Origin: Micromonospora sediminicola | GTDB lineage: Bacteria; Actinomycetota; Actinomycetes; Mycobacteriales; Micromonosporaceae | Direction of reading: 5' to 3' | DNA: 64,000 bases | NCBI RefSeq assembly: GCF_900089585.1 | Contig: NZ_FLRH01000003.1 | Span: 3,982,501 to 4,046,500 of the forward strand | Part shown: positions 17,543 through 25,953 of the stretch, one piece after another | How positions within the stretch are numbered: position 1 is the first letter of the stretch | How the letters are laid out: every line of letters starts with the position of its first letter | The notes under the pieces: generated by a model | Told to the model about the DNA's origin: nothing | The model's input: the letters and a program-made list of their open reading frames with translations, nothing else | Databases searched by the model: none | Made by a program: the position numbers and the translations under genes

Positions 17543-18654
17543 GGCAGCACCTGGACCTCGACGGAGAGCACCGCCGGCAGGTCCCGCACGATCGGCGCCC
17601 AGGTGTCACCGGCGTCGGCCGAGTGGTAGACCTGGCCACCGGTGGTGCCGAAGTAGATCCCGCACGGGTCGAGGGTGTCGACCGCCATGGCGTCGCGCAG
17701 CACGTTGACGTAGCAGTGCGACTGCGGCAGGCCCTCGGTCAGCGGCTCCCAGTGCTCGCCGCCGGTGCGGCTGCGGTAGACGCGCAGCTTGCCCTCCGGC
17801 GGGTAGTGCAGCGAGTCGCTGGTGATCGGCACCACGTAGATCGTCTCCGGCTCGTGGGCGTGCACCGCGATCGGGAAGCCGAAGTCCGTCGGCAGGTCGC
17901 CGCTGACCTCGCGCCAGCTCGCGCCGGCGTCGTCGGTGCGCATGACGTCCCAGTGCTTCTGCATGAACAGCGTGTCCGGCCGGGACGGGTGCTGGGCGAG
18001 GCGGTGCACGCAGTGGCCGACCTCGGCGTCGCCGTCGGGGATCTCCCCCGAGCGGAGGCCCTTGTTGATCGGCAGCCAGCTCGCGCCGCCGTCGTCGCTG
18101 CGGAACGCGCCCGCGGCGGAGATCGCGACGTAGATCCGGTCGCGGTCGGCCGGGTCGAGCAGGATCGTGTGCAGGCACATCCCGCCCGCGCCAGGCTGCC
18201 AGGAGGGGCCGGTCGGGTGCTGGCGCAGGGCGGTCAGCTCCGACCACTTCTGCCCGCCGTCAGTGGAGACGTAGAGGGCGGCGTCCTCGCCGCCGGCGTA
18301 GACCGTCTCGGGGTCGTGGCGGGAGGGTTCGAGGTGCCAGATCCGCTTGAACTCCCACGGCCGGGGAGTGCCGTCGAACCAGAGGTGCTGCCCGACCTCG
18401 CCGTTGTAGGCGAAGTCGTTGCCGACCGTGTTCCAGGTCCGGCCGCCGTCGTCCGAGCGCTGGATCAGCTGCCCGAACCAGCCGCCGGACTGGGACGCGT
18501 AGAGCCGGTCCGGCTCGACCGGCGAGCCGGTCAGGTGGTAGATCTCCCAGCCACCGAAGTGGGGGCCGTCCACCGTCCAGTCGTCGCGCCGACCGTCCGA
18601 CGTCAGGATGAACGCGCCCTTGCGCGTGCCGACAAGTACCCGTGTGGTGGTCAC
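17539..18654 (-). CDS. BNR/WD40-like repeat protein (exo-sialidase-like propeller)
   Basis: The 371-residue protein has repeated Asp-box/BNR units (SDDGGRTWNTV, STDGGQKWSEL, SDDGGASWLPI, TDDAGASWREV, SADAGDTWAPI), predicting a beta-propeller like sortilin/Vps10 or sialidase-fold proteins. No signal peptide is present and sialidase catalytic residues cannot be assigned, so enzyme activity should not be assumed. GTG at 18654 is favoured by ggagg 8 nt upstream; the longer upstream frame lacks a ribosome site. It is coupled to the MoaD-like gene downstream. Confidence 0.82.
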   Translation of the reverse strand: MTTTRVLVGTRKGAFILTSDGRRDDWTVDGPHFGGWEIYHLTGSPVEPDRLYASQSGGWFGQLIQRSDDGGRTWNTVGNDFAYNGEVGQHLWFDGTPRPWEFKRIWHLEPSRHDPETVYAGGEDAALYVSTDGGQKWSELTALRQHPTGPSWQPGAGGMCLHTILLDPADRDRIYVAISAAGAFRSDDGGASWLPINKGLRSGEIPDGDAEVGHCVHRLAQHPSRPDTLFMQKHWDVMRTDDAGASWREVSGDLPTDFGFPIAVHAHEPETIYVVPITSDSLHYPPEGKLRVYRSRTGGEHWEPLTEGLPQSHCYVNVLRDAMAVDTLDPCGIYFGTTGGQVYHSADAGDTWAPIVRDLPAVLSVEVQVLP

Positions 18655-18818
18655 GTCTTCGCCTCCGTTCGACCGTTCTCCAGGGTCTGACCGTGCGCCG
18701 TGCCGAAACTCATCGCTGTCGTACTCCCCGGGTACGACAATCGGCGTGCGGACGGGCGGCGGCAAGGCTGCCGCGCCGGCCGTCCGGTCTGTCGGTGGGG
18801 GCCGTTAACCTGCGTCGC

Positions 18819-19229
18819 ATGAGCGGCCCCGGAGACGTACCGTCCGCATACCTCGACCGCCTGCGGCCGGTCTGCCTCGGCCTGCCGGAAACCTACGAGG
18901 AGCCGGCCTGGGTGGGCACCCGCTGGCGGATCCGGTCGCGCACGTTCGCCCACGTGCGCACCGTCGGCCCCGACCACCAGACGGCCGACGCCCGGGCCGC
19001 GACGGGCGACGGTCCGCTCTGCGTGCTGACGTTCCGCTCCCCCGGCGACGAGATCGCCGGGCTGCTCGCGGTCGGGCCACCCTTCTACTCACCCGGCTGG
19101 GGCGCCGACGTGGTCGGGATGGCGCTCGACGACGCGACCGACTGGACCGAGGTCGCCGAACTGCTCACCGAGAGCTATTGCGTGCTGGCGCCGAGGAAGC
19201 TGGTGGCGCTCGTCGACCGGCCGGGGTGA
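18819..19229 (+). CDS. MmcQ/YjbR-family protein
   Basis: A 136-residue protein with the CyaY-like fold signature of the MmcQ/YjbR family: early LGLPETYEEPAWVGTRWRIR, central FRSPGDEIAGLLAVG and late LTESYCVLAPRKLVALV. These proteins are small and single-domain, sometimes called DNA-binding, with no settled function. ATG at 18819 starts the gene. The stop lies 1 bp before the convergent acetyltransferase gene. Confidence 0.75.
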   Translation: MSGPGDVPSAYLDRLRPVCLGLPETYEEPAWVGTRWRIRSRTFAHVRTVGPDHQTADARAATGDGPLCVLTFRSPGDEIAGLLAVGPPFYSPGWGADVVGMALDDATDWTEVAELLTESYCVLAPRKLVALVDRPG

Positions 19230-19230
19230 G

Positions 19231-19767
19231 TCAGCCGAGCTTCCTGCGCAGCGTCTCGAACGCCAGGTCCGGCCGGCGTGGCAGGCCGAAACGCTCGTCG
19301 CCGTAGGGGAACGCGCTCCGCTCGCCGGTGCGGGTGTAGCCGCGCCGCTCGTACCAGGCGATCAGGTCGTCGCGCTGGACGATGACGGTCATCCGCATCT
19401 CGCCGGCGTGCCACTGCTCCCGGGCGTACCGCTCCGCCTCGGCCAGCAGCTCCCGACCCAGCCCGCCGCCCTGCCGTCCCGGCGACACCGCGAACATGCC
19501 GAAGTAGACGTGATCGTCGCGGCGTTCCAGCTGACAGCAGGCGACCGGGGCGTCCTGCTCCGCCAGGACCAGGACCACGCCGTCCCGGGCGGTCACCGCG
19601 GCGGACACCATCTCCGGGTCGGTGCGCTGCCCGTCGAGCAGGTCCGCCTCGTGGGTCCAGCCCGCCCGGGCGCGCTCGCCCCGATAGGCCGACTCGATCA
19701 GGTCGACGAGCGCGGTGACGTCGGCGGGTCCGGCGACCCGGACGGCACGGGGTGCGGGGCTGGTCAT
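19231..19767 (-). CDS. GNAT-family N-acetyltransferase
   Basis: The 178-residue protein carries the acetyl-CoA-binding motif A SPGRQGGGLGRELLAEAERYA (pattern R/Q-x-x-G-x-G/A) after strand HVYFGMFAVSP, and the motif B region LIAWYERRGYTRTGE. It should acetylate an amine on a small molecule or protein; the acceptor is unknown. ATG at 19767 (MTSPAPR) gives standard length; an upstream extension in frame appears to be non-coding. Confidence 0.85.
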   Translation of the reverse strand: MTSPAPRAVRVAGPADVTALVDLIESAYRGERARAGWTHEADLLDGQRTDPEMVSAAVTARDGVVLVLAEQDAPVACCQLERRDDHVYFGMFAVSPGRQGGGLGRELLAEAERYAREQWHAGEMRMTVIVQRDDLIAWYERRGYTRTGERSAFPYGDERFGLPRRPDLAFETLRRKLG

Positions 19768-19880
19768 CGCTGGTCTCCACGGTCGCGGCGGCGTACCGGG
19801 CCAGCGTACGCAGGCCGCGGTGCGGCGCACCCGGCGGCACGGGGCGGCCGGGACCGGCGCGGCATGGTTGACTGCCCGGC

Positions 19881-20759
19881 ATGGAGGCGACCGTCGGATC
19901 CCTCGGCCTGCCGGCCGTGCTCGACCTGCCGGCCGGGCCGGTCCGGGGCGGCCTGGTGGTGCTGCACGGCTCGCACGCCGACCAGCGGTCCTATTTTCTC
20001 TACGCGCACCTGGCCCGGCTGCTGCCCCCGGCCGGCGTCGCGGTGCTGCGCTACGACCGCCGCCCCCGCGTCGACGGGCACGACGTGCCGTTGGCCGACC
20101 AGGCCGAGGACGCGGCGGCCGCCCTGGCGGAGATGCGCCGGCACGTCGGGGCGGTCCCGGTCGGCATCTGGGGGTTCAGCCAGGGCGCGTGGGCGGCGGC
20201 GGTGACCGCCACCCGCGACCCGGTGGACTTCCTGGTCCTGGTCGGGTGCAGCGGGGTCAGCCCGGCCGCGCAGATGCGCTACGGCACCGCCGAGCAGTTG
20301 CGCCGGCACGGCTACGGCCCGGCCGACGTGGCCGAGCTGGCGCGGCTGCGCGAGGTGGCCGAGGGCTTCCTGCGCGGCGACGTGCCCCGGTCGGTGGCGC
20401 AGGCGGAGCTGGACACCGCCGTGCGACGGCCCTGGTTCCCTCTGGCGTTCCTGCCCGACGAACTGCCCGGGACGCCCGGCACCTGGGCCGACATGGACTT
20501 CGACCCGGCCCCGGTCCTCGCCCGGCTGACCTGCCCGGTGCTGCTCTGCTATGGCCAGACCGACGCGTGGACCCCGATCGAGGCGAGCCTCGCGGTGTGG
20601 CGACGGGAGGCCCGGGACGCGGAGCTGACGGTGGCCCGGCTGGCCGGCTGTGACCACGCGCCCACCCTGGGCGGGGGCGACGACCCGGGCAGCGTGAGCC
20701 CGCAGTACGAGGCGGTCCTGCTCGACTGGCTCGACCGGCGGCTGTCGCCGGCCGGCTGA
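19881..20759 (+). CDS. Alpha/beta hydrolase
   Basis: The 292-residue protein shows the alpha/beta-hydrolase core: LVVLHGSHADQRSYF (oxyanion-hole HG), the nucleophile elbow GFSQGAW, acid region LLCYGQTDAWTP and catalytic histidine in GCDHAPTLG. It resembles small dienelactone-hydrolase/serine aminopeptidase-like esterases. No signal peptide. ATG at 19881 is adjacent to gcccggc without a strong ribosome site. It ends 10 bp before the convergent TetR gene. Substrate unknown. Confidence 0.82.
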   Translation: MEATVGSLGLPAVLDLPAGPVRGGLVVLHGSHADQRSYFLYAHLARLLPPAGVAVLRYDRRPRVDGHDVPLADQAEDAAAALAEMRRHVGAVPVGIWGFSQGAWAAAVTATRDPVDFLVLVGCSGVSPAAQMRYGTAEQLRRHGYGPADVAELARLREVAEGFLRGDVPRSVAQAELDTAVRRPWFPLAFLPDELPGTPGTWADMDFDPAPVLARLTCPVLLCYGQTDAWTPIEASLAVWRREARDAELTVARLAGCDHAPTLGGGDDPGSVSPQYEAVLLDWLDRRLSPAG

Positions 20760-20769
20760 GCCCGACGGC

Positions 20770-21345
20770 TCAGTCGCGGACCCGCAGCCCGTCCAGGAGC
20801 AGGCCGACCACCCGGCGCGCGTCGTAGCGGGGGTCGCTGTCCGCGCCGACGCACAGGTTCCCGACCGCGCGGAGCAGCTGGTAGGCGTTCACGTCCGCGC
20901 GGATCTCGCCGGCCGTCGTGGCGGCGTCGAGCAGGCCGGCGCAGACGGGCACCAGCCGGTCGACGAAGTAGGTGTGCAACGCCTCGAACTGGGCGCTGTC
21001 GGCGCGCAGCGCGGCGGCCAGGCCGTGCTTGGTGACCAGGAGGTCGACGAACCGGTCGATCCACCCGGTCAGCGCGGCGTGCGGGCTCTGCGCCTCGGCG
21101 AGGCAGGTCGGCCCGGCCTCGGCGCACGCCTCGACCTGGTGCCGGTAGACCGCCACGACGAGGTCGGCCCGGGTCGGGAAGTGCCGGTAGACGGTGCCGA
21201 CGCCGACGCCGGCCGCGGCGGCGATGTCACGGACCGGGGCCTCGACGCCGGACGCGACGAAGACCGCGGCGGCGGCGTCCAGCAGGGCCTGCTCGTTGCG
21301 GCGGGCGTCGGACCGTCGTCGGGCCTGGCCGGTGGTGTCGGTCAC
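20770..21345 (-). CDS. TetR-family transcriptional regulator
   Basis: The 191-residue protein has the TetR N-terminal domain (LLDAAAAVFVASGVEAPVRD, then GVGVGTVYRHFPTRADLV, about 19-65) and a helical ligand-binding C-terminal half. It is divergent from the aldo/keto reductase gene, and the gap contains two inverted-repeat operators. It probably represses both genes and is released by a small aldehyde or drug-like ligand. Start GTG at 21345. Confidence 0.88.
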   Translation of the reverse strand: MTDTTGQARRRSDARRNEQALLDAAAAVFVASGVEAPVRDIAAAAGVGVGTVYRHFPTRADLVVAVYRHQVEACAEAGPTCLAEAQSPHAALTGWIDRFVDLLVTKHGLAAALRADSAQFEALHTYFVDRLVPVCAGLLDAATTAGEIRADVNAYQLLRAVGNLCVGADSDPRYDARRVVGLLLDGLRVRD

Positions 21346-21367
21346 ACCGTCCGTCCTCTCCTCGGGG

Positions 21368-21414
21368 TTGGCAAAGCGGAACAGCGTTCCGTATCGTTAC
21401 CGGAGCAACGTTCC
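21368..21414 (+). promoter_or_regulatory. Promoter with two TetR operators
   Basis: TTGGCA (21368-21373) and TATCGT (21392-21397), 18 bp apart, form a plausible promoter for the reductase gene. ggaacagcgttcc (21378-21390) is a perfect 5-3-5 inverted repeat within the spacer, and ggagcaacgttcc (21402-21414) is a one-mismatch copy 24 bp away near the expected start of transcription. The arrangement fits repression by the divergent TetR protein. Confidence 0.65.
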
Positions 21415-21494
21415 GCCTAGCCATGATGCCAGGCGGGAGGGCGATCCACCCAGGCAGGGCCGCGAACCACCGTGGCCGTCGGAAGGGAAACACC

Positions 21495-22514
21495 ATGCAG
21501 TACCGCACCCTCGGCCGCACCGGCGTGCAGGTCAGCACGCTCGCGCTCGGCACCATGAACATCGGCCCGATCGGGGGCACCACGCAGGCGGAGGCCGACG
21601 CGCTGGTCGGCGCCGCGCTCGACGCCGGCGTCAACCTCGTCGACACCGCCGACGTCTACGGCAACGGACTCTCCGAGGAGATGGTCGGGCGGGCCCTCGC
21701 CGGACGGCGCGACGACGTGGTGCTGGCGACCAAGGCGGCCCTGCCGATGGGCGAGGACCGCAACCGCCGGGGCGGCTCCCGGCGCTGGCTGGTCACCGCG
21801 CTGGAGGACAGCCTGCGCCGGCTCGGCGTCGACCACGTGGACCTCTACCAGATCCACCGTTGGGACCCGACCACCGACGACGAGGAGACCCTGGCGGCGT
21901 TGACCGACCTGCGTCAGGCCGGCAAGATCCGCTATTTCGGCACCTCCACCTATCCGGCGCACCGCCTGGTCGAGGCGCAGTGGACGGCCCGCGAGCACCA
22001 CCTCGGCCGGTACGTCACCGAGCAGCCCAGCTACTCGATCCTGCAACGCGGGATCGAGGCGCACGTCCTGCCGGTCACCCAGCGGTACGGGCTCGGCGTG
22101 CTGGTCTGGAGCCCGCTGGCCTCCGGCTGGCTCTCCGGCGCGATCCGGGCCGACCGGGAGATCGCCACCCACCGGTCCACGTTCATGCCGCAGCGCTTCG
22201 ACCCCGCAGTCCCGGCCAACCGGGCCCGGATGGACGCCGTGGAACGGCTGGCCACGGTCGCCGACGAGGCGGGCCTCACGCTGATCCAGCTCGCCCTCGG
22301 CTTCGTCACCGCGCACCCGGCGGTGACCGGCGCGCTCATCGGTCCCCGGACGACCGAGCACCTGCGCGCGCAACTGGCCGCCGCGGACACCGTGCTCAGC
22401 CCCGACGTGCTCGACGCGATCGACGCGATCGTCGCCCCCGGCGTCGACCTGGCGCCGCACGAGAAGAACGACACCCCGCCGGCCCTGCTCGACCCGGCGC
22501 TGCGCCGCCGCTGA
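21495..22514 (+). CDS. Aldo/keto reductase
   Basis: The 339-residue TIM-barrel reductase has the catalytic tetrad regions Asp and Tyr (LVDTADVYG), Lys (VVLATKAA) and His (YQIHRWD). The NADPH site is near GALIGPRTTEHL. It reduces aldehydes or ketones with NADPH. ATG at 21495 follows ggaaggg. It is divergent from a TetR regulator and preceded by two operators, suggesting ligand-induced expression. The in-frame extension toward 21423 overlaps the operator region and is rejected. Confidence 0.9.
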   Translation: MQYRTLGRTGVQVSTLALGTMNIGPIGGTTQAEADALVGAALDAGVNLVDTADVYGNGLSEEMVGRALAGRRDDVVLATKAALPMGEDRNRRGGSRRWLVTALEDSLRRLGVDHVDLYQIHRWDPTTDDEETLAALTDLRQAGKIRYFGTSTYPAHRLVEAQWTAREHHLGRYVTEQPSYSILQRGIEAHVLPVTQRYGLGVLVWSPLASGWLSGAIRADREIATHRSTFMPQRFDPAVPANRARMDAVERLATVADEAGLTLIQLALGFVTAHPAVTGALIGPRTTEHLRAQLAAADTVLSPDVLDAIDAIVAPGVDLAPHEKNDTPPALLDPALRRR

Positions 22515-22539
22515 CGTCGCGCCCGGCTACGCTGCCGCC

Positions 22540-22956
22540 GTGGACGACGCGCTGCCCCCGTACGAGTTCGCCTTCCCGGGCCCGCTGCGCGACCGGCTGG
22601 TCGCCGCGGTGCTCGACGGGAGCAAGACCAGCACCACCGGGCTGCTCCAGGACTACGAGATCGAGGGCGAGCCGCTGCCGTCGGCCGGCACCCGGCACGC
22701 GGTGGTCGACTCCGCCGGCCGGCCGGTGGCCGTGATCGAACTGGTCGAGGTCCGCGTCGCCCGACTCGGCGACGTGGACCTCGACCACGCCCGCGCCGAG
22801 GGCGAGGGGTACCTGTCGGTCGCGCAGTGGCGGGCCGGGCACGAGGCGTACTGGCACGGCGCGGACTACCGGGCCTGGCTGGGCGACCCGGGGTTCACCG
22901 TGGACGACGACACGCCGGCCGTGCTGGAGCGGTTCCGGTTTGTCGAGCCGCGGTGA
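22540..22956 (+). CDS. ASCH-domain protein
   Basis: The 138-residue protein has the ASCH pattern: FPGPLRDRLVAAVLDGSKTSTTGLL near the N terminus, AVVDSAGRPVAVIELVEVRV in the beta-barrel and a final VLERFRFVEP strand. ASCH proteins bind RNA or modified nucleosides, and some are amidohydrolases for N4-acetylcytidine. GTG at 22540 lies 25 bp after the reductase stop, so co-transcription is likely. Function here is unknown. Confidence 0.78.
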   Translation: MDDALPPYEFAFPGPLRDRLVAAVLDGSKTSTTGLLQDYEIEGEPLPSAGTRHAVVDSAGRPVAVIELVEVRVARLGDVDLDHARAEGEGYLSVAQWRAGHEAYWHGADYRAWLGDPGFTVDDDTPAVLERFRFVEPR

Positions 22957-22962
22957 CGCGAC

Positions 22963-23265
22963 TCAGACCGGCGTGCCGGGCGGGGACTTGAGCAGTGACG
23001 CGGCCTCTGCGAGATGACCGCCGCGCCCCGAGCGCCGGGCGGCCGCCGCCATCCGGACCAGGTCGATGTTCACCCCGGCGGCCCCGCTGGGATCGTGCAC
23101 CGTCAGCCGCACGTCCAGGCTGACCGCCGTCTCCCCCCAGCCCCGCGCCTCGAGGTTGAGGTGCGCGACCTTCCGGGAACCGAGGTGCGGCAGGTAGCCC
23201 AGCGGCGCCATCTCCACCCGGTCGGAACCCAACGCGTTGAGCTTCGACTGCGTCTTGGTGTTCGC
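22963..23265 (-). pseudogene. 3' remnant of inositol-3-phosphate synthase
   Basis: Read on the minus strand, this stretch encodes about the last 100 residues of a myo-inositol-1-phosphate synthase: NTKTQSKLNALGSDR, PLGYLPHLGSRKVAHLNLEA, GVNIDLVRMAAAARRSG and the terminal LLKSPPG before a natural stop. The full enzyme is about 360 residues; the NAD-binding part is absent and homology stops near 23265. No credible start or ribosome site remains. It is a decayed or truncated gene copy, not an expressed enzyme. Confidence 0.8.
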
Positions 23266-23299
23266 GCGGCGGGACGGCGTCGGACCGTCGTCGCACGGT

Positions 23300-23437
23300 C
23301 AACCACGGCTGCACCTGACCGTCGGCACCGTCAAGACCCACATCGGACGCCTGCTGGCCAAGCTCACCGCACGGGACCGGGCCCAACTGGTCATCACCGC
23401 CTACGAGACGGGTCTGGTGACGCCGGAACGCCGGTGA
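23300..23437 (+). pseudogene. 3' remnant of a LuxR/NarL-type response regulator
   Basis: The plus strand encodes only the end of a LuxR/NarL helix-turn-helix domain: LHLTVGTVKTHIGRLLAKL is the recognition helix, then ARDRAQLVITAYETGLV and a stop. The first HTH helix and the receiver domain are missing; homology begins about 35 bp from where the inositol-phosphate-synthase remnant ends. It is a truncated regulator brought next to that remnant by a deletion or rearrangement. Confidence 0.8.
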
Positions 23438-23447
23438 GCGGACGGGT

Positions 23448-24494
23448 TCAGTCCGGCGGCAGGTGGGTGGCGACGTCGACGCGACCCTGGGCGCGCGCCC
23501 GCGGGTCGGGGCGCGGCGAGGTCCACCACGGCCCCGGGTCACGGGCGACGACCAGGTCCTTGTCGCCGACGGGCCGCACCGACCACCGGTCCGCCGGCCA
23601 CGACAACCCCCACGACCGGGGCACCAGTTGCGCGCCGAACACGTCGAGGACGCCCCGCTCCTCGAACTCCCGCTCGTCGACGGCGGTCGGCAGCACGCCG
23701 GGCCGGTCCTCCGGCCGGTGCCACGGCCCACCCAGGTCGAGCAGGCCCCGGGCGCGGCGCGCGAAGCCGTACCGGGACCGGGGAGAACCGACCTCCAGGG
23801 CCTGGACGATCCGCGCGGTCGCGTCGGTCGCGTCCGGCCCGAGGTGGTCGGCGGCGCCGGTCGCGAACACCAGATGGCCGGTCTCCGGCACGAACCTGAC
23901 CAGGCGGAACCGCCGGCCGTCGGCCACCAGGATCTGGGCGGGATGCCGCGGCGACACGGCCAGGCCGGCCGGCACGAGGTCGAGGACGAGGTCGGCGGCG
24001 GCCCGGGACCAGGGGACCGCGCCGATGCTGACCCCCACCGTGGACCAGTCGGTCACGGCGAGCCAGGACAGGGCGGCCGTGAGGCCCTCGCGCAGCCCGC
24101 GTTCCGGGGCGGGATCGACGGCGAGCCGGCACTGCACGATGTCGGCGTGCCACCAGGAGGCCGGCGGTGGCGCGTCCGGGACGGGATAGGGCACGAGGGC
24201 GCCTCCGACGCCCCGGCGGCCGAGCTCGGCGGCGATCGGTTCGAGCCGGGGGCGCAGCTCCGCGCCGTCGACGGCGCCGAGGCAGACGCCGTCCGGCGTC
24301 GGCACGACCTCGTCGATGTCCGCCGGATCCTCCACCCCGTCCGGCGGGGCGAGGAGGGAGCGGTCCACCACCTCGCGGACCACCGGCAGCAACGCCGTCA
24401 CCGGTCCCGCGTCGGCGAGCAGGATCGCGATCCCCGGCCCCTCCCGGTCGTCGTCGTACCAGCGGTCCCAGACCGCCTGGTCGATCACCGTCAC
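23448..24494 (-). CDS. Hypothetical protein
   Basis: A protein of about 348 residues with neighbour-like codon use and a long uninterrupted frame, so probably real. Visible elements are VIDQAVWDRWYDDDREGPGIA at the start, a lysine-poor acidic centre, and a Trp-rich C terminus (RSWGLSWPADRWSVRPVGDK, GPWWTSPRP). No transmembrane segment, signal peptide or catalytic motif is recognised. The GTG at 24494 was chosen because the frame upstream is Arg/Pro-rich and shadow-like; the start is uncertain. Confidence 0.6.
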   Translation of the reverse strand: MTVIDQAVWDRWYDDDREGPGIAILLADAGPVTALLPVVREVVDRSLLAPPDGVEDPADIDEVVPTPDGVCLGAVDGAELRPRLEPIAAELGRRGVGGALVPYPVPDAPPPASWWHADIVQCRLAVDPAPERGLREGLTAALSWLAVTDWSTVGVSIGAVPWSRAAADLVLDLVPAGLAVSPRHPAQILVADGRRFRLVRFVPETGHLVFATGAADHLGPDATDATARIVQALEVGSPRSRYGFARRARGLLDLGGPWHRPEDRPGVLPTAVDEREFEERGVLDVFGAQLVPRSWGLSWPADRWSVRPVGDKDLVVARDPGPWWTSPRPDPRARAQGRVDVATHLPPD

Positions 24495-24657
24495 GGCCGT
24501 GTCCGCCCCGCGCCCGGCCGGACCACCGGGCCCGGGTGCGCGAACCGGACGGCATGCGGGGCGGCCGGGCCGGCCTCGACGGACATGACGCGAGCGTAGT
24601 CGGTCCGGCACCCGGCGCGCCGCCCCGACGGCCGGCCGGAGACCTGGGCATCACCGG

Positions 24658-25785
24658 TCAGTCGCCGGCCAGCCAGGCGCGCAGCTCCGGGCCGTGCGCG
24701 TCCAACCCGGGTGGTGGCAGGTCGTAGCTTGGCGGGCTGTCCGACAGGCCGATCGGGTGGCGGATCCCCGGCACCCCGCCGACCGTCACCACCGGGTCCA
24801 GCCCGAGCCCTTCGGCCAGCGCCACCCCCTCGGCGACCGAGTTGATCGGGCTGCACGGCACGCCCGCCGCGCGCAGCTCGCCGAACCACCGCGCGCTGCC
24901 CCGCCGGGACAGCGCCGCCACCAGCAGCGGGCGCAGCTCGTCGCGGTGCGCGGTGCGGTCGGCATTGCCCCGGAACCGCGGGTCCGTCGCCAGCTCCGGC
25001 ACGCCGAGGACCCGGCAGAGGGTACGGAACTGGCCGTCGTTGGCGGCGATCACCACCAGCTCGCCGTCGGCGGTGGGCAGCGGCTCGTACGGCACGATGC
25101 TCGGGTGCGCGTTGCCCATCCGGTGCGGCACCACTCCCCCGGCGACGTGCGCGCTCGCGTGGTTGACCAGCCCGGACAGTGCCGAGGAGAGCAGGTCCAC
25201 GGTGACGTGCTGCCCGCGTCCGGTGGACTCCCGGTGGCGCAGCGCGGCCAGGATCCCGAGGGCCGCGTGCAGCCCGGCGATCACGTCGAGGACCGCGACG
25301 CCGGCCTTGACCGGCGGGCCGTCGGCGGCGCCGGTGAGGCTCATCAGCCCGGCGGCGGCCTGCGCCATGAGGTCGTACCCGGGCAGGTCGGCGCCCCCGG
25401 CGGCGCCGAAGCCGCTGATCGAGGCGTAGACCAGGCGGGCGTTGCGCGCGGTGGCCGTGTCGTGGTCGAGGCCGAAGCGGCGCAGCGCGCCGGGGCGGAA
25501 GTTCTGGATCAGCACGTCGGCCCGGTCGGCCAGGCCGTGCGCCAGCACCAGGTCGTCGGGGTCGGTCAGGTCGAGGACCACCGAGCGCTTGTTGCGGTTG
25601 ACCGCGAGGTAGTAGGTGGAGACGTCGCCGCGCAGCGGCGGACGCCAGTGCCGGGTGTCGTCGCCGTGCGGCGACTCCACCTTGACCACGTCCGCGCCGA
25701 GGTCGGCCAGGAGCATGGTCGCGTACGGGCCGGCCAGGACCCGGGAGAAGTCGGCGACGAGCACCCCGTGCAACGGACCCGGCAT
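24658..25785 (-). CDS. Family III CoA-transferase (CaiB/BaiF type)
   Basis: The 375-residue protein matches family III CoA-transferases: LVADFSRVLAGPYATMLLAD, ADVVKVESPHGDDTRHW, LIQNFRPGALRRFGLD, and the catalytic aspartate region GYDLMAQAAAGLMSLTG. These enzymes move CoA between carboxylic acids through an aspartyl-CoA thioester. The donor and acceptor are unknown, and no beta-oxidation gene is adjacent. ATG at 25785 follows agggggacggc. The GT8 gene is divergent 168 bp away. Confidence 0.88.
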   Translation of the reverse strand: MPGPLHGVLVADFSRVLAGPYATMLLADLGADVVKVESPHGDDTRHWRPPLRGDVSTYYLAVNRNKRSVVLDLTDPDDLVLAHGLADRADVLIQNFRPGALRRFGLDHDTATARNARLVYASISGFGAAGGADLPGYDLMAQAAAGLMSLTGAADGPPVKAGVAVLDVIAGLHAALGILAALRHRESTGRGQHVTVDLLSSALSGLVNHASAHVAGGVVPHRMGNAHPSIVPYEPLPTADGELVVIAANDGQFRTLCRVLGVPELATDPRFRGNADRTAHRDELRPLLVAALSRRGSARWFGELRAAGVPCSPINSVAEGVALAEGLGLDPVVTVGGVPGIRHPIGLSDSPPSYDLPPPGLDAHGPELRAWLAGD

Positions 25786-25953
25786 GCCGTCCCCCTTCTC
25801 GCCCGGCCAACGATGGCACACCGGAAAGTGAGGGGCGAATTCAGGGGTTGCCTTTCGCACCCCCTGAGGACATTGACGTTCCTTGCCGGGTCGTCAATTC
25901 CGCGGATACGTTTCGACAGTCGCGCTCACGCATCGACGCGAAGGAGAGCACGC

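Noticed and set aside
17539..18654. True sialidase
   Set aside because: Only Asp-box repeats are visible; no signal peptide or assignable catalytic residues, so the enzymatic name is not justified.
24694..25953. N-terminal extension of the GT8 frame
   Set aside because: It is antisense to the CoA-transferase gene and lacks motifs; the GTG at 25954 has a ribosome site and begins the GT8 fold.
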